64,000 nt of DNA from Seriola aureovittata (lineage: Eukaryota > Chordata > Actinopteri > Carangiformes > Carangidae), in NCBI RefSeq assembly GCF_021018895.1, contig NC_079384.1, positions 14,399,140 to 14,463,139 of the forward strand, in the 5' to 3' direction. Shown here piece by piece: positions 1-27,476 of this stretch. How positions within the stretch are numbered: position 1 is the first letter of the stretch; the number at the start of each line of letters is the position of its first letter. The position numbers and the translations under genes were made by a program. The notes beneath the pieces were generated by a model. That model searched no databases. It was not told the origin of the DNA and saw nothing but the letters and a program-made list of their open reading frames with translations.

Positions 1-166
1 ATTTTCAGATCATTGAAGCCTGAAGCTCAGAGATCTAATTCCTCTTTTATAAATGCACTTTCTTCATCGGTGAATGGAGTTTGGATCATTCTTCGATTTC
101 TGTCCTCTGCTTAAAAAACCTTCCCCCCTCCCCCCTTTCTCTCCCGTCTCCTTTCCCTCCCCCTAG

Positions 167-15940
<15,774 letters not shown>

Positions 15941-17896
15941 CACGCTCACACAAACACATACACACTGACTTAACCTTACCCGTCCAGAGTCAGCTCTTCT
16001 TACCCTGCCATAGTGCTGCATCACTGGATACTGTCCTCGCTGAACAGGGAAAACCCATCCACACCTTTCTGAACATCTCCTGGATCGATTGTTCTCGCTG
16101 GCGCTGAAACTCTTCTTGAGTGGAAAGAGGAGGGAAGAGGAACAATCACCTCTCCATCGCCTGTATACTTTTATCTCACAGAAGTTTCCGTCATTTTTTT
16201 TTTTTTTTTTTTGTCTGTGACCTAACGTGTTGTGGGAGTGATTAGCCTACTGCTACATTATTATTTATTACCTGTAGGTCTAACCAATGAGAGCTGTGTA
16301 TTGTGACACTATCTTTAGAAATATACATGCTGCTCCCTTCCTTTCCTATCCTCTCTTTTCCTTTCCTTCCCCCTCCTCTCCTCTCCTGCCCTCTCCTCTA
16401 TTACCAGCCAAACAGTCAGGGGTTACTGTGATCGGCAATCGGATTTATTACTAATGTACTTCTTCTTCTCTGTTATAAACTGTACGTAGAATGAGTGGTC
16501 GGACACTATAAGAGTCAGCTCACACCGGACTACCTTACCTTACCTTAGCGAACTAAATTGTGCTGACTCCTCTCCTCGGATCAGGGAGCTCCCGTCTCGA
16601 CTTCGCATGCAGCTTTCAAACTCCTGCTGATTTTTTTTTTTCTTCTCATTCCCGCCATGATTTTCAAACGTGGCAACCTCTGCTGAATGTGAATCTAGAA
16701 ACGCTCGGACTTGTGAGGTGGCGTATGAGCCAAGAAATGTCAGCCTAAATGAACAGAAATGGGAAAAAAGAAAAAAAAAAGACACGTCACACAGAATGTA
16801 AGATGTGAAAGAAGGAGAATGTACGTGACATCTACATCGTCACCTAAACTGGAATTAAACACAAACTTTGAACCCTAAACTGGTTCTTTAAACACAGTCC
16901 CACCCATGCCACCCTCTCCTTCTGCAGCTCCATGTTAGCATGTCAGTATTTTCATTGTTGCAACTGGAAATCAACAAGTACCACCAAGCAATAAAGATGC
17001 CGCAGGTGCATCTCCTCCTTCTCTCCTGCAGGAGGGCGCTCATTCACGGTCCAAACAATGACGAAACTGTCTTTGCACTGACCTGTTGTATTCAAATTCA
17101 GACATTTCAGTGTGTGTTTCAATGTTTTTTATTTGAATTTTGCCACTGTAAAGGGATGTACTGTGAGAAAAACAGCGTACGGTGAATTTGAAAACCTAAA
17201 TGTGAGATTAAGGCCACACTGTCGTTTGCTGGCATTTTGTTCATCCTCATACTCCCCGTAATTATCACCCCGACGAGCCCTTTTTCTCCACATTTGTGAA
17301 GCTTTTAGTTGTTTCGGTTTTGTATAACTTTAATGTATCGCTCACCTGTTGTTGATGTTCTCTGTTTCTGTGTTTTTAATTTGTTGCAAAACACTGTGTT
17401 GTTTATTCGAATGTGGATGAAAATATGTGAAAAATTTGTAAACGTTTACACACACGTGTGCTCACGTAACGAATAACTGAAAAGGGACGATATCAACATT
17501 TAATGCACTATTAGCTGTTTCCTAGACGACAAACGTTGCGGTGCATGAGGCGATAGTAGAGTAAGCATGTTAGTCTAGGTCGGCCTGCACCCTCCTGTAG
17601 AATACTTGATGATGGATCACTGCACACACATTAATCCGTACCATATCCTTCTGTAGTGTTGTATAATCAGTTGCTGGCTCCTTATTCCCTTGGCCGAACT
17701 GTTGAGGTCAAGACTACTGCACTACTATATCCAAGCTGCAAACAGTCATGTGATTACAGTCCGAATGTGTAGATGAAGCCGTTCTCTGGCACCAGTTGCA
17801 GTATGTTATCAAAGGAATGGGTCCCGAATCCGCAAGACCCCACTTTTATAGAACTATGAGTGAAAATGTCAAAGAAAATATCAAACGGACAATAAA
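15941..17896 (+). other. rnf157: probable rnf157 3'UTR
   Basis: The region follows the TAA at 15938-15940. AATAAA words lie at 16990-16995 and 17891-17896; the second is followed by a T-rich stretch and marks a likely distal poly(A) site. No competing gene start is seen before 19891. Confidence 0.5.
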
Positions 17897-19740
17897 GTTT
17901 TTGCAACTAAATGGTCACTGAGTGATTTGCTATTGATGTAAATGGGAAAGATTCATCAATCAGCGCGGGGTTATGTGTAGTTAGAAAAATCACATTGAAA
18001 AAGAAAAACTAAAATTAATAACATTAAAGTGAAGAAATGAATCCATAAAAACAACACAAAAAACAAAAGAGCATTTTCTTATTAAAAGGTATACTTTTAT
18101 GTTTTTATTTACAGCCGCACTAATCCGTATATTTATGTTGACAATACATCAGTTGACTGAATTCAGTAGCTCCCTTCAGCTACATGGAGCATTTTAGCCT
18201 AGTTAAGCTCATTGTTTTGGTTTCACTGTCTTCTTCGACCCTCTCTGCTCTAAGAGAGACACGTGTTGTTTCTAGCTGTAAAAGCTTTGAAAAATCCACC
18301 GTACACTTTCTGCTCAAAACCAAACAGCAGACAGAGAAAGTTAGCATTTAGCTGGTGAACACAGTGGAGCATTTAGCTGCTTCTTAAGGGCCAGATATTT
18401 CCAGGAGTTGTTAAAAACCAAGCTAAAAGAGGAAAATATTGCCATACATTTGTCAGGTGACAGAAACATGACTCCTAATGAATGCTACTTTTGTCTGCCA
18501 GTTGTGTAAATACACAATGCTAACACATTAGCCATATTAACTTTATAATGACAACATTTTAGTATTGTGTTTAGATTGTGTTGTGCTGCCTCCATGTGGC
18601 AAAAAATGAATGAATGCAGCTTTAAACGTGACTGGCCATCACACAAGAAAGTTCCCAGTAACCATATTTAAGATAATGTAATGTTTATTTTTTATATCTT
18701 ACAGTGTGCCGTTTTTAATCCAAGTGATAAACTGATGTTAATCAGGCAATCAGTGGGTTTTTTTTATAGTTTATGTCCCTTTAAGAAGTGAGAAGTAGTT
18801 ATAGAGTAGTATATAATATATTGAGTGTAATAGTCATAGTACAGACAATCCACTATTTATGGGTTGATTGTTGTGCTCAAATAATGACTTCATAGGTCAA
18901 CTGATAGATTAAGCAACAACTTTCTGATAACCAATCAATTGTTTCAGTCACTAATCAAGGACAAATATTAAAGCTTTACCCTAAACAGGGGCTATATTTG
19001 GGTTTGGACTGTTGTTCACACATAACATGGAAATTTTTCACTATTTCTGACATTTTAAAGACCAAACAAGCAACTGATTGATCGGAAAAATAATCAAAAC
19101 TCAGTAATGAAGTAATCAGTAATGAAAATAATCAGTAGTTGCAGCCCTACTCAGCCTATTTTTGTTTGTAAACTCCAGTGTTATTACAGCAAGTCCATTA
19201 AAATACAGCAACACTTGAATTAGAACTCCATCAGTGAAGTCACTTAACGCACAAAACTTTTTAGATGGATAGTAAATCAGCTGTAACGCCCGGCGGGCTG
19301 CTGCGAGGCAGACAGGGGCTGATACTGAGAGCTGCTGTGATGAGAGTGAGTGGGCTTAAATGATGACTGTTCATAATACCATTACCACGTCAGTTCGGTG
19401 ATCAAGTTCCTCTTTAATTGAATTTGTTGTGCGCTGCTCTGCATGTGTTACAGTAATAGTCTGTTGTGAAACCGAACTTGCTGTGCGCCCACCACGGTCT
19501 CATCACCACTGTCAAATAAGTTTCGTGCTCTCAGATGGATAAATCTTCTCCGCCTGCCTTTTCCCTTAGTTTTATTATTTGTTCCTCGTCCCTTAAAGCA
19601 ATCACATTCAGTCTCACCTGCCTTTAAACTCAAACCAAAGCCTGATATTCACTGTCTGCCCCTCTCCTCCTGTGGGAGCCAATTACAGAGTCCTCCCACT
19701 GTCCACTGAGGGAGGGGTTTCTCATTGCAGGCAGTGAGAG
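17897..19740. other. intergenic DNA between rnf157 and the receptor array
   Basis: AT-rich, with a repeat at 18880-19155 and a GC-richer patch near 19285-19350. No gene is recognised. Confidence 0.5.
18880..19155 (+). repeat. interspersed repeat ending in AATCAGTAGTTGCAGCCCT
   Basis: The end GAAAATAATCAGTAGTTGC followed by AGCCCTA, and the words TGATTGATCGGAAAAATAAT and CAATCAATTGTTTCAGTC, match the fish repeat usually written as ATAATCGTTAGTTGCAGCC. A related piece lies in opposite orientation at 56755-56915. Confidence 0.55.
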
Positions 19741-19750
19741 ATTTCATTCA

Positions 19751-19768
19751 TTGTGCCCAGCCCTCTTT
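19751..19768 (+). promoter_or_regulatory. conserved upstream block of receptor gene 1
   Basis: TTGTGCCCAGCCCTCTTT lies about 125-140 bp before the ATG. The same core GCCCTCTT occurs 80-135 bp before the ATG in the other three receptor genes. Its role (promoter element or part of a 5' splice acceptor) is not known. Confidence 0.4.
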
Positions 19769-19890
19769 GGATCAAATGAAAGGACAGCGGCACAGAGTGG
19801 GTCTCAGAGCAGGGACACACACTCGGCTGGGAGCTACAACACTAACACACACACACATGCACATATACACAAAAACACACAGCTGTAGAT

Positions 19891-20462
19891 ATGATGCCTG
19901 TTGCTTTCTTCGTCCTGATCTTCCTCACAGGTAAGTCTGAAAGATTTTTTTAAATGGCTTGTAACACATTATATTAAGTGTTGATTAATGTATTTGTTTA
20001 CAATACTACAATCACAACTATGGAATTTGAAGTAGAGTGTTAGCAATGAAAGACAGAAAAATAAAATGGCATGAACTAAATAAAATATAATGCAACAAAC
20101 CAAATGCTACAAACTAACACTGTGTTTAATGTTAGAAATTTGAATTCGTACATACTAAAGCCTGAGCTACGGGCCATCAATATATTAGAGTTTTTTGAGA
20201 CAATGCTTGTGTCCGATGACTTTTACTGTATAGGTGAGGCGTCCTCTGAGAAAGTGTGCAGTTACCAGGACGTACTGGACTACCTGAACCTGACCACAGA
20301 GAACAGCCTGTTTAAACTGACCCGGCCCGTACTGGACTACACACACCCCACCGTAGTAGAGCTGGACATCATCCTCTACGCCATTCTGGCTGTGGTAGGT
20401 GCTGCGTTACTGTGCTGGTGTGTGATTCATCATCTGCTGAATGCTGCTAATTGATCAGTGCC

Positions 20463-20525
<63 letters not shown>

Positions 20526-23500
20526 TTGTGTATATTCACAGATTGAAAAAACACAGACTTTCATTCCTTTTGTCTGGGCAACGATGGTGAGTTGACTGAG
20601 TGAATCTTTAGTGCTTTTCCTTTCGATTATTTCAATGAAAAATGTCCTTTTCCATCCTCTTTTCATGTGAGATTCTTTAACACTCTGGTTGGTCACCAGT
20701 TATTTTGTATTTTATTCACCTTCAATTTGTTGCAGATGTGGAACAATGAACACATCTCATGGGACCCCGCTCAGTTTTGTGGAATCACTCAGGTTTCAGT
20801 TCCTAGAGACATGCTCTGGAGGCCGGACCTCTTCATCTATGAGATGTGAGTCTGCGGCACACGCACACACATCAAGTGTAGTTATTTAAAACATATAAGC
20901 AGAATAGTTTGAGATTTTGGGAATTGGTTACGTTTTAGGATCCTCATATTACAGTCGGTGACACAGAACTGCCTCAGACTTGTGTTTTTCACACAAAAGG
21001 TCCCACTACAAAAAAAATAAATAAAAAATTAGGCTGCAAAAAGTAACTTGCATTTCTACCATGTTTCTGCAGTAACTTCGGTTCAATAAATCTAATCGTC
21101 ATTTTAAAGCTTTGGTTGTAAAATCTAGAGAGTTACCTTTCACTTCCTGTTCACCACATAATGCTTTGTAAAAAACACAAATGATTGTTTTTAGTAACAG
21201 GAAAATCTCCACCACTCCTTGTTAAATAAATGAAATGACCTTCCTCTGCTTTGTTTTAAACGTTCATTAATTAATGACACCAGATACAAACAAAGTATAG
21301 CTCCTTTTAAATTATTTGAATCAATGGGATTAGTGGGAGATACTGGGAGCTGAATGGATGAGAAAGGAGTTCAAAACAGCTTTTTATTCACCATGCAGCT
21401 GTTGAACGTTAATTAATTTAACAGCTTGGTATTTGCTGATCCTGTGTTCGATAAGGAGGTAAATGAATTCACTGTGTGTTCACTTTTATCAATGTACACA
21501 CAGACATTTTATACTATTGTCAAGAGCAGTAGTAAGCAAACACATTATCCGGCAGTGGTGGCAGAAGGAAGTCTGTCGTCTATTGATTCAGTTCAGGATT
21601 GATGTGAAACACCGTGTGGTTTCACGCTCTACTAATACACGTTGAAAAACGCACCTTTGTGTGTTGTCTCAGGATACAGAAAGACGAGTCCCCTCAGAAT
21701 CCCTACATGCACGTGTCCTACAATGGGATGGTCACTTCTGAAGAGGACGTGAAGGTGGTCAGCACCTGTAAAATGGACGTCCACAAGTTCCCCTTCGACA
21801 CACAGAGATGCAACATCTCCATTGGTTCTGCGATACACTGTGGTGAGGGAGGGAGTGTGTGTGTGTGTGTGTGTGTGTGTGTCTCTGACTGATGAGAAAA
21901 TAGGCCCCTGACATGTTTGACGGACATGACCCATAACCCCTTCTGCATAGGACCCCCAGGGGAATGTGTCTGTGTCTTTGTAGTTGTTTAGAGTCTATAG
22001 TTTCTTTGAGTCTCTCTGTAGTTGTTGTCTCACTGTAGTCACTTTGTGTGTCTCTGCAGTTGTTTTACATCTCTTTGTCGTTCTTTTGAGGCGCTTTCCA
22101 GTTGTTTTGAGTCCCTTTGTGGTCGTTTTCTCTTTCTTTGCAGTCATTTGATTTACATTGCAACGAGAAATGTTAGGAGTCACTCCAGACAGAGGCCCTG
22201 GCCACTCTCACCCCTTGATATGTGCCCGATAGACTTGTTCAGTAATCCATCCATGTTTTCATACCCACTTTCACTCAAAATCTCCCCCTCTTCTCTCAAA
22301 ACAGCTGATGAGATTCGGCTCCTTCCTTCCTCCAACTCGTCTCGGGCCACTCAGTTTTCCAGAGAGGTGATGAAGACTCAGGGAGAGTGGGAGTTCCTCC
22401 AACTGTCTGTCAACAACCACAATTTCACCTACGACAACAGAGAGTGGGAACAGCTTATATACACTGTAAGCAACACAGGGAGAGACACAGACGGGTGACA
22501 AATTACAGGAAAGGCCTGAATAAATGAGCGGAGAATACAAGTGTTAGGCCTGGGCCATCTGACTTCAAATCAATGTGACAATTATTTGAAACTTTTACCT
22601 CAATTGCGATTAATAAATGATTACTTATTTCATATTCTTTTTTTTTACACTGCCCTTGTAGCTTATGTGCATATTATATTCTAAATTGACCAAGTATATA
22701 CACTTTCCACACTTTCCTAGTTCACCATGAGGCGGAGGCCCCTCCTACATGTCATCAACTTCCTGTTGCCCATCCTGTTCTTCTTGAGTCTGGATCTCGC
22801 CTCCTTTTTCATCTCAGACCACCGAGGAGAGAAGTTGGGCTTCAAGGTCACGGTGCTGCTGGCCATCTCCGTCCTGCTGCTCATCCTGAACGACATCCTG
22901 CCCTCCATGTCCAACAAGACTCCACTCATAGGTACAACACCCTGGACTAGACTGAAAGGACCAACGCATTCGAATCAGGGACCATTTATTTGTTAGAAAA
23001 TAGTTCCCAGATACCGACACAGATTACTGGGCAAATCAAACCAAAACAATCTGCATGGCTAGATATTACTAAGTTAAGGAAGAAATGTGTTCCTTGTGAT
23101 TCGGGTGAACCAACCCTTTAACTGGATACCAAAACAAAAAGTAGTTATTGCCTGTTTCCTCTTCTCAGCGACCTACTGCATTGTGATTTTTGCTCTGATG
23201 CTACTCAGTCTGCTGGAGACCATCTTGGTTACGTATCTGATGGAAGTAGATTCAGCTTCCCAGGAGAAGCTCAGGCTGAAGGACGACACGGAGGCCAAAC
23301 AGGAAAACATCAAAAGCGATAAGTGTAACGCAGGTGAGACCCGCATCACAGACAAGAGCAGTGGTCACAGCTTTATCAGGTGCTAACATATTTTGGAGAA
23401 TTTATTCTGGTTTTAGTCTATTATCTAATATTTTTTCATATTTAGTCACAAACATTTAATAAAATAGAAAAAAACTTTGATTTGAAAGAAAGCTTTCCGG

Positions 23501-24168
23501 TGCCGTTTTACTTGCAGTAGACAGTCATTGTGAATCATTCTGCGTGTGCGGTTTTTCCTCTCTTGTGTCAAACCTTGTGTTTTCAGGGGAGAAAAGACAG
23601 ACCTGCTGTTCATGCATCAGCAAAGTGTCTGACGCTGAGAAACGGCATGAAATGCTGCCACTGGCTGAAGAGGTACAAGATTATTGATACAGTCCTGCAG
23701 TTCACATTATAACTAGTTCAAATCTGGGGTCTTGAGTTATTAAACGAGTGTTCAAAACAGACCACTTCTTAAACATGAAAAAAGAGTCACAACGCAACGT
23801 TATTCTTCCAGGCTCTGCATTGGCCAGTGCACATTCCTTGTAGATTGCTTTACAATCCTATTGGTTGATATTACCTTGCAAGCAGCATGATGAAGGAGAA
23901 AATAGTTGCCAGGGTGATAACTTCTCAGAGTTGCCGAAGTCAAAGGTACTGGAGGCATCAGTCCACACTGTTGTGATAATGCAGCAAAATTCAATATATT
24001 TACGAACCTTTCACATCTAAAAACTCCAGTTTTCAGCTTGTTTAGATGCAATGACTTGTCATGTAAAAAAGTAAAAATTCTCCCCGACAACACATGTAAG
24101 AAACAACACAACTTCGTCCATCTGAATCACAGTGGGAGAACAAAGCCACTCTGAGTTGACTGTGGCTG

Positions 24169-24247
<79 letters not shown>

Positions 24248-24466
24248 GTTAACAAATGCGTTCATTCAGGAGAGTTTCATGTGTTGCTGCTGATTCTGGA
24301 GGAGATGAAGGAGCTGCAGGAAACTCTGAATCTGCATCTGAGCTCCAAAGAAGAGGGAGGGAAGTCCAACCACTGGGCCACAAGAATCAACAGAGGCTTC
24401 TTCGTTTTCTACGTCACCACCGTGTCACTGTTTCTATCCCTCATCTTCAATGAATGGAACAGTTAG
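19891..24466 (+). CDS. 5-HT3-like Cys-loop ligand-gated channel subunit, array gene 1
   Basis: Ten coding exons: 19891-19930, 20234-20394, 20542-20586, 20736-20845, 21673-21842, 22305-22465, 22721-22931, 23169-23333, 23587-23672, 24248-24466 (1368 nt, 455 residues). The start is a double ATG opening a short hydrophobic signal peptide. The extracellular domain holds the loop D Trp (PFVWATM), LWRPDLFIYEM, and a Cys-loop of C, 13 residues, C around KFPFDTQR. Then come RRRPLLHVINFLLP (M1), a pore helix GEKLGFKVTVLLAISV (M2), M3, a short cytoplasmic loop with CCSC, and M4 ending NEWNS. The 45-nt and 110-nt third and fourth exons are typical of nicotinic/5-HT3 genes. The most diverged member: it has TQGEWEFL like human 5-HT3C/D/E and G instead of S at M2 2'. 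The last exon follows a (TG)n tract directly. AATAAA at 24721-24726 fits its 3' end. It should act at the plasma membrane as a cation channel subunit; the ligand is unknown. Confidence 0.9.
20464..20524 (+). repeat. (GT)n microsatellite just before exon 3 of receptor gene 1
   Basis: About 30 GT units, ending 18 bases before the exon at 20542. Confidence 0.95.
21855..21882 (+). repeat. (GT)n microsatellite after exon 5 of receptor gene 1
   Basis: Short GT tract starting about 12 bases after the donor GTGAGG. Confidence 0.9.
24171..24245 (+). repeat. (TG)n microsatellite forming the acceptor of the last exon of receptor gene 1
   Basis: About 37 TG units run straight into GCAG and the last exon at 24248. 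There is no separate pyrimidine tract. Confidence 0.95.
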
Positions 24467-24894
24467 AGATTTAACACCTACCTACCTAGTACTTTAATAC
24501 CTTGTCGTACCTCCGTTTCTATATTGCAAGCCCTCTGTGTGAAAATATGATTTGTTGATGTATTTGATGGAGTCAACCAGTTCTCTGTGTCCGTTTCTTT
24601 TCCACTTTGACGCATGCTGTAAAGATTTCTCTGTAGAATCCGTCACGTCGTTCTTGTAAAGTGCATTAGTCTTGAAATCTTTGACAGCAAATGTGAATTT
24701 ATGATCAACTTGTAGGCTAAAATAAATGAGTAATAAGACTTCAAAAATGTTTTTGTTTACATGCTTACCTTCCACTGATGATTTGTAAAAAACAGGATTT
24801 AAAAAGTCTTCATCATAGACGAAGCCACAGATCCATCTATTGACGATAGATTTGGTTGTACGCCTCCGCCTACCTGCCAAGTTGTAGGAAATAT

Positions 24895-25265
24895 GGTCAC
24901 AATCAAAGTGTTTTTGCAGAACATTATGATGTCACAGTGAAGTTAACATTTGACCGTTTGGATATAAAATGTCATTACCTCATCCTTTTATCCTATTAGA
25001 AATTTGAATTAAATCATAATTAGCATATGAATTTGTGTGTTATGACCAAAAACGTGTTTTGTGAGGTCACAGTGACTTTGACCTTTGACCACCAAAATCT
25101 AATCTGTTCATCCTTGAGTCCAAGTGAATGTTTGTGGCAAATTTGAAGAAACTCCCTCAAAGAGTTAGTGAGATATCGTGTTCACGAGAATGCGACGTAC
25201 ATGCGGACAACCCAAAAACATAATGCCTCTGGCCCTGACTGTCGCCGGCGCAGAGGCATAAAAAC
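24895..25265 (+). repeat. fish repeat with GTGACTTTGACCTTTGACC and GTCGCCGGCGCAGAGGCAT
   Basis: The ordered words GGTCACAGTGACTTTGACC, CATCCTTGAGTCCAAGTGAA, GAGATATCGTGTTCACGAGA and CTGTCGCCGGCGCAGAGGCA match a repeat I know as abundant in percomorph genomes. Confidence 0.7.
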
Positions 25266-25512
25266 AGTTGATGGAGTTGTATAAACGAAGGTGCAGCTGT
25301 GTCCAGTGGTTTATGTTGCAGGAGATTAATAGTTACCCCAAGATGCATCATAATGTGATCTTGACTGCCTCCTAAAATCTGTGCAACGTGACAAGAATGG
25401 GGACAAGCCGAATCTAATGTAATCCAATCAGAACAATCAGCTGCAACAGAGAGAAAGAGAAAAATGTATTGCTTCCAGTTCAAATCCTTCACTTTGACAA
25501 CATTGTTAAACA

Positions 25513-25572
<60 letters not shown>
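25513..25572 (+). repeat. (AC)n microsatellite
   Basis: About 29 AC units. Confidence 0.95.
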
Positions 25573-25573
<1 letters not shown>

Positions 25574-25977
25574 GCACACAGGCTCGCTGACCTCACTGTT
25601 GTCATATGTTTTACACTGTAAATGTTCACACTATCTCTTCATTTGGACAAATAAATGTTTCTTTCCTGTCCTGTTTCAGTCCTCTTTCATCGCACAGCTC
25701 ATCGGTCACTCAGGCTTTAAACCAATCATGTCCATCCTCACCAGCCTGATATCCTGATAACAGGATGAAAGGAAGCCGGCCGTTCATTTTGTCCATAACA
25801 GTGCGGATCTAGTGTTATTGTAGGGGACACACTCAGTAACAAGAGGAGGCAAAGATGTGTGCACACAGCGACAGCGTCTATAAGAAGGACTGACCAGCTC
25901 CTTTCTTGCTGTCTCATCTCTTTGAATCACGGTGGATGATATTTTTAGTCATGCATAGCTGTAAGGAAGGTCATGTT

Positions 25978-26275
25978 GGTAGGTCCACCGCTTTGGTCCA
26001 GACTGAAAGAGCTTAACAACTATTGGATGATAGACATTCATGTTCCCCAGAGGATGAATCCTAATGACTTTGGTGATGCTCTGACTTTTCCTCTGGCGTC
26101 CCCTGAGGTTTCCTCCAGCGTCTGTGAGGTTCACCTTTGTGGGTTTGGATGAAATGTCTCAACAACTATTGGATTAGTAGCCGTGAAATTTAGTACACAC
26201 ATACATACATACATTCATCAGGATGAATTGTGAAATTCCTTAACCTTTCCTCTTGCACCTCTGACATTTTCCTTA
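25978..26275 (+). repeat. fish repeat with TTTGGTCCAGACTGAAA and CAACTATTGGATG
   Basis: Contains CCGCTTTGGTCCAGACTGAA, two copies of CAACAACTATTGGAT or near matches, CATTCATGTTCCCCAGAGGA and TCAGGATGAATTGT. The same family appears reversed at 48485-48705 and 58470-58810. Confidence 0.65.
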
Positions 26276-26679
26276 CACCACCACAAGGTGGTGTACTCTA
26301 CTTTTTGCAGATAGCCATATTCAGCTTCAAATTTCCATGTCCTGTTTGATAGTGCTGGTCTTTGCCGATATGAGGTAATTCCAAGTTGATGATTAAAAAC
26401 CAATATAAAGAGACAGGTTTTGTCAAATATAAAACAAACATGACTTTAGTCTCCAAATGCAACTAAACTAAACTAAATATTATGCTTGTGTCAATAAAGA
26501 GAGTGATAAAAAAAACTGTTATAATAGCTGTTTTTGGATTGCTTGAATGGTAATTCATGTATCAAACTTCAGTATTGTGTCATTGTTGTATAATGCAACA
26601 TTAGTTTTCTTACCGCAAAAAATGAATCATTGACAGTCAAACTAAAAATCATCAACATCAAAAGTACAAGTATTGTAGA

Positions 26680-27011
26680 TAGTATAGTAAGAGAGGTACT
26701 CAGATCTTTTAAGTAAAAGCAGCAATAACAAAAAACATCCTGCGTTCACAAATTTAAAGTATGTCAGAGTAATATGTATTTCACTATTGCTAATGCATGA
26801 ATGTTTGCATCATATTGCAGCTGGTAAAGGATAGTGAGGCTCATTTAAGTACTTTATATAGCTACTACTAGTTTGTGAATTTCAAGTTAGAAAGTTATCA
26901 AATAAATGTGATGAAGTAGAAAGTAGCAGAACACGGAAAATACCAAGTACAAGTACGACTTCAAAATACTTAATTTCTTGAATAAATGTACTTAGTTACT
27001 TTCCACCACTG
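26680..27011 (-). repeat. repeat ending in CAGTGGTGGAAAGTAACTAAG
   Basis: The plus strand ends ACTTAGTTACTTTCCACCACTG at 27011. This is the inverse of the start of the element at 51702. The inner words with repeated AAGTAC are typical of this fish repeat. Confidence 0.65.
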
Positions 27012-27372
27012 ATTATCAATTGTCCATCTCAGTAGGTGAAAAACTCACATCAACATTAAATCAATTATACAGTATTCATATTATAACTGTAATTTCAGTG
27101 TTAATGACAGCATACTGAGTGGAGAGTCTCGGGTGTTACTGATCCTGTTGTGGGGATTTCGATGTAAAATGTTTATTTAGCTGCAGTTACTGAACGTTTA
27201 CGATTAAACATTCATTCCAGGCTGTTTTTAACTTTACCATGAGTCTTACAGCCTCTTGCTCTTCCGTAAAAGTCCCCTGAGAGATGTTGAGATGACTGCT
27301 GTCTCCGGATGGCTATTAGAGCAATGGTATTAGAAAAAAACAGAAACAAAACAGAAAGCTTTGGTCCTTCAG

Positions 27373-27399
27373 TTTGTCCGGCCCTCTTCCAGCATGAGG
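27373..27399 (+). promoter_or_regulatory. conserved upstream block of receptor gene 2
   Basis: TTTGTCCGGCCCTCTTCCAG plus CATGAGG lies 78-104 bp before the ATG at 27477. Nearly the same 27-bp block precedes genes 3 and 4. A TATTATTATT word follows about 10 bp downstream. Confidence 0.5.
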
Positions 27400-27476
27400 C
27401 AGCTGTATTATTATTGCAACAGACTTGACGTTTCCAGACATTACGAAGAGGAGAGGGATAGACGTTTACTGTACAG

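Larger units (their letters stand above)
24467..27370. other. 3'UTR of gene 1 and intergenic DNA with several repeats
   Basis: AATAAA at 24721-24726 lies 255 bp after the stop. Beyond it are three recognisable interspersed repeats (24895-25265, 25978-26275, 26680-27011) and an (AC)n tract. No further gene is seen. The last 300 bp resemble the region upstream of receptor gene 3. Confidence 0.6.
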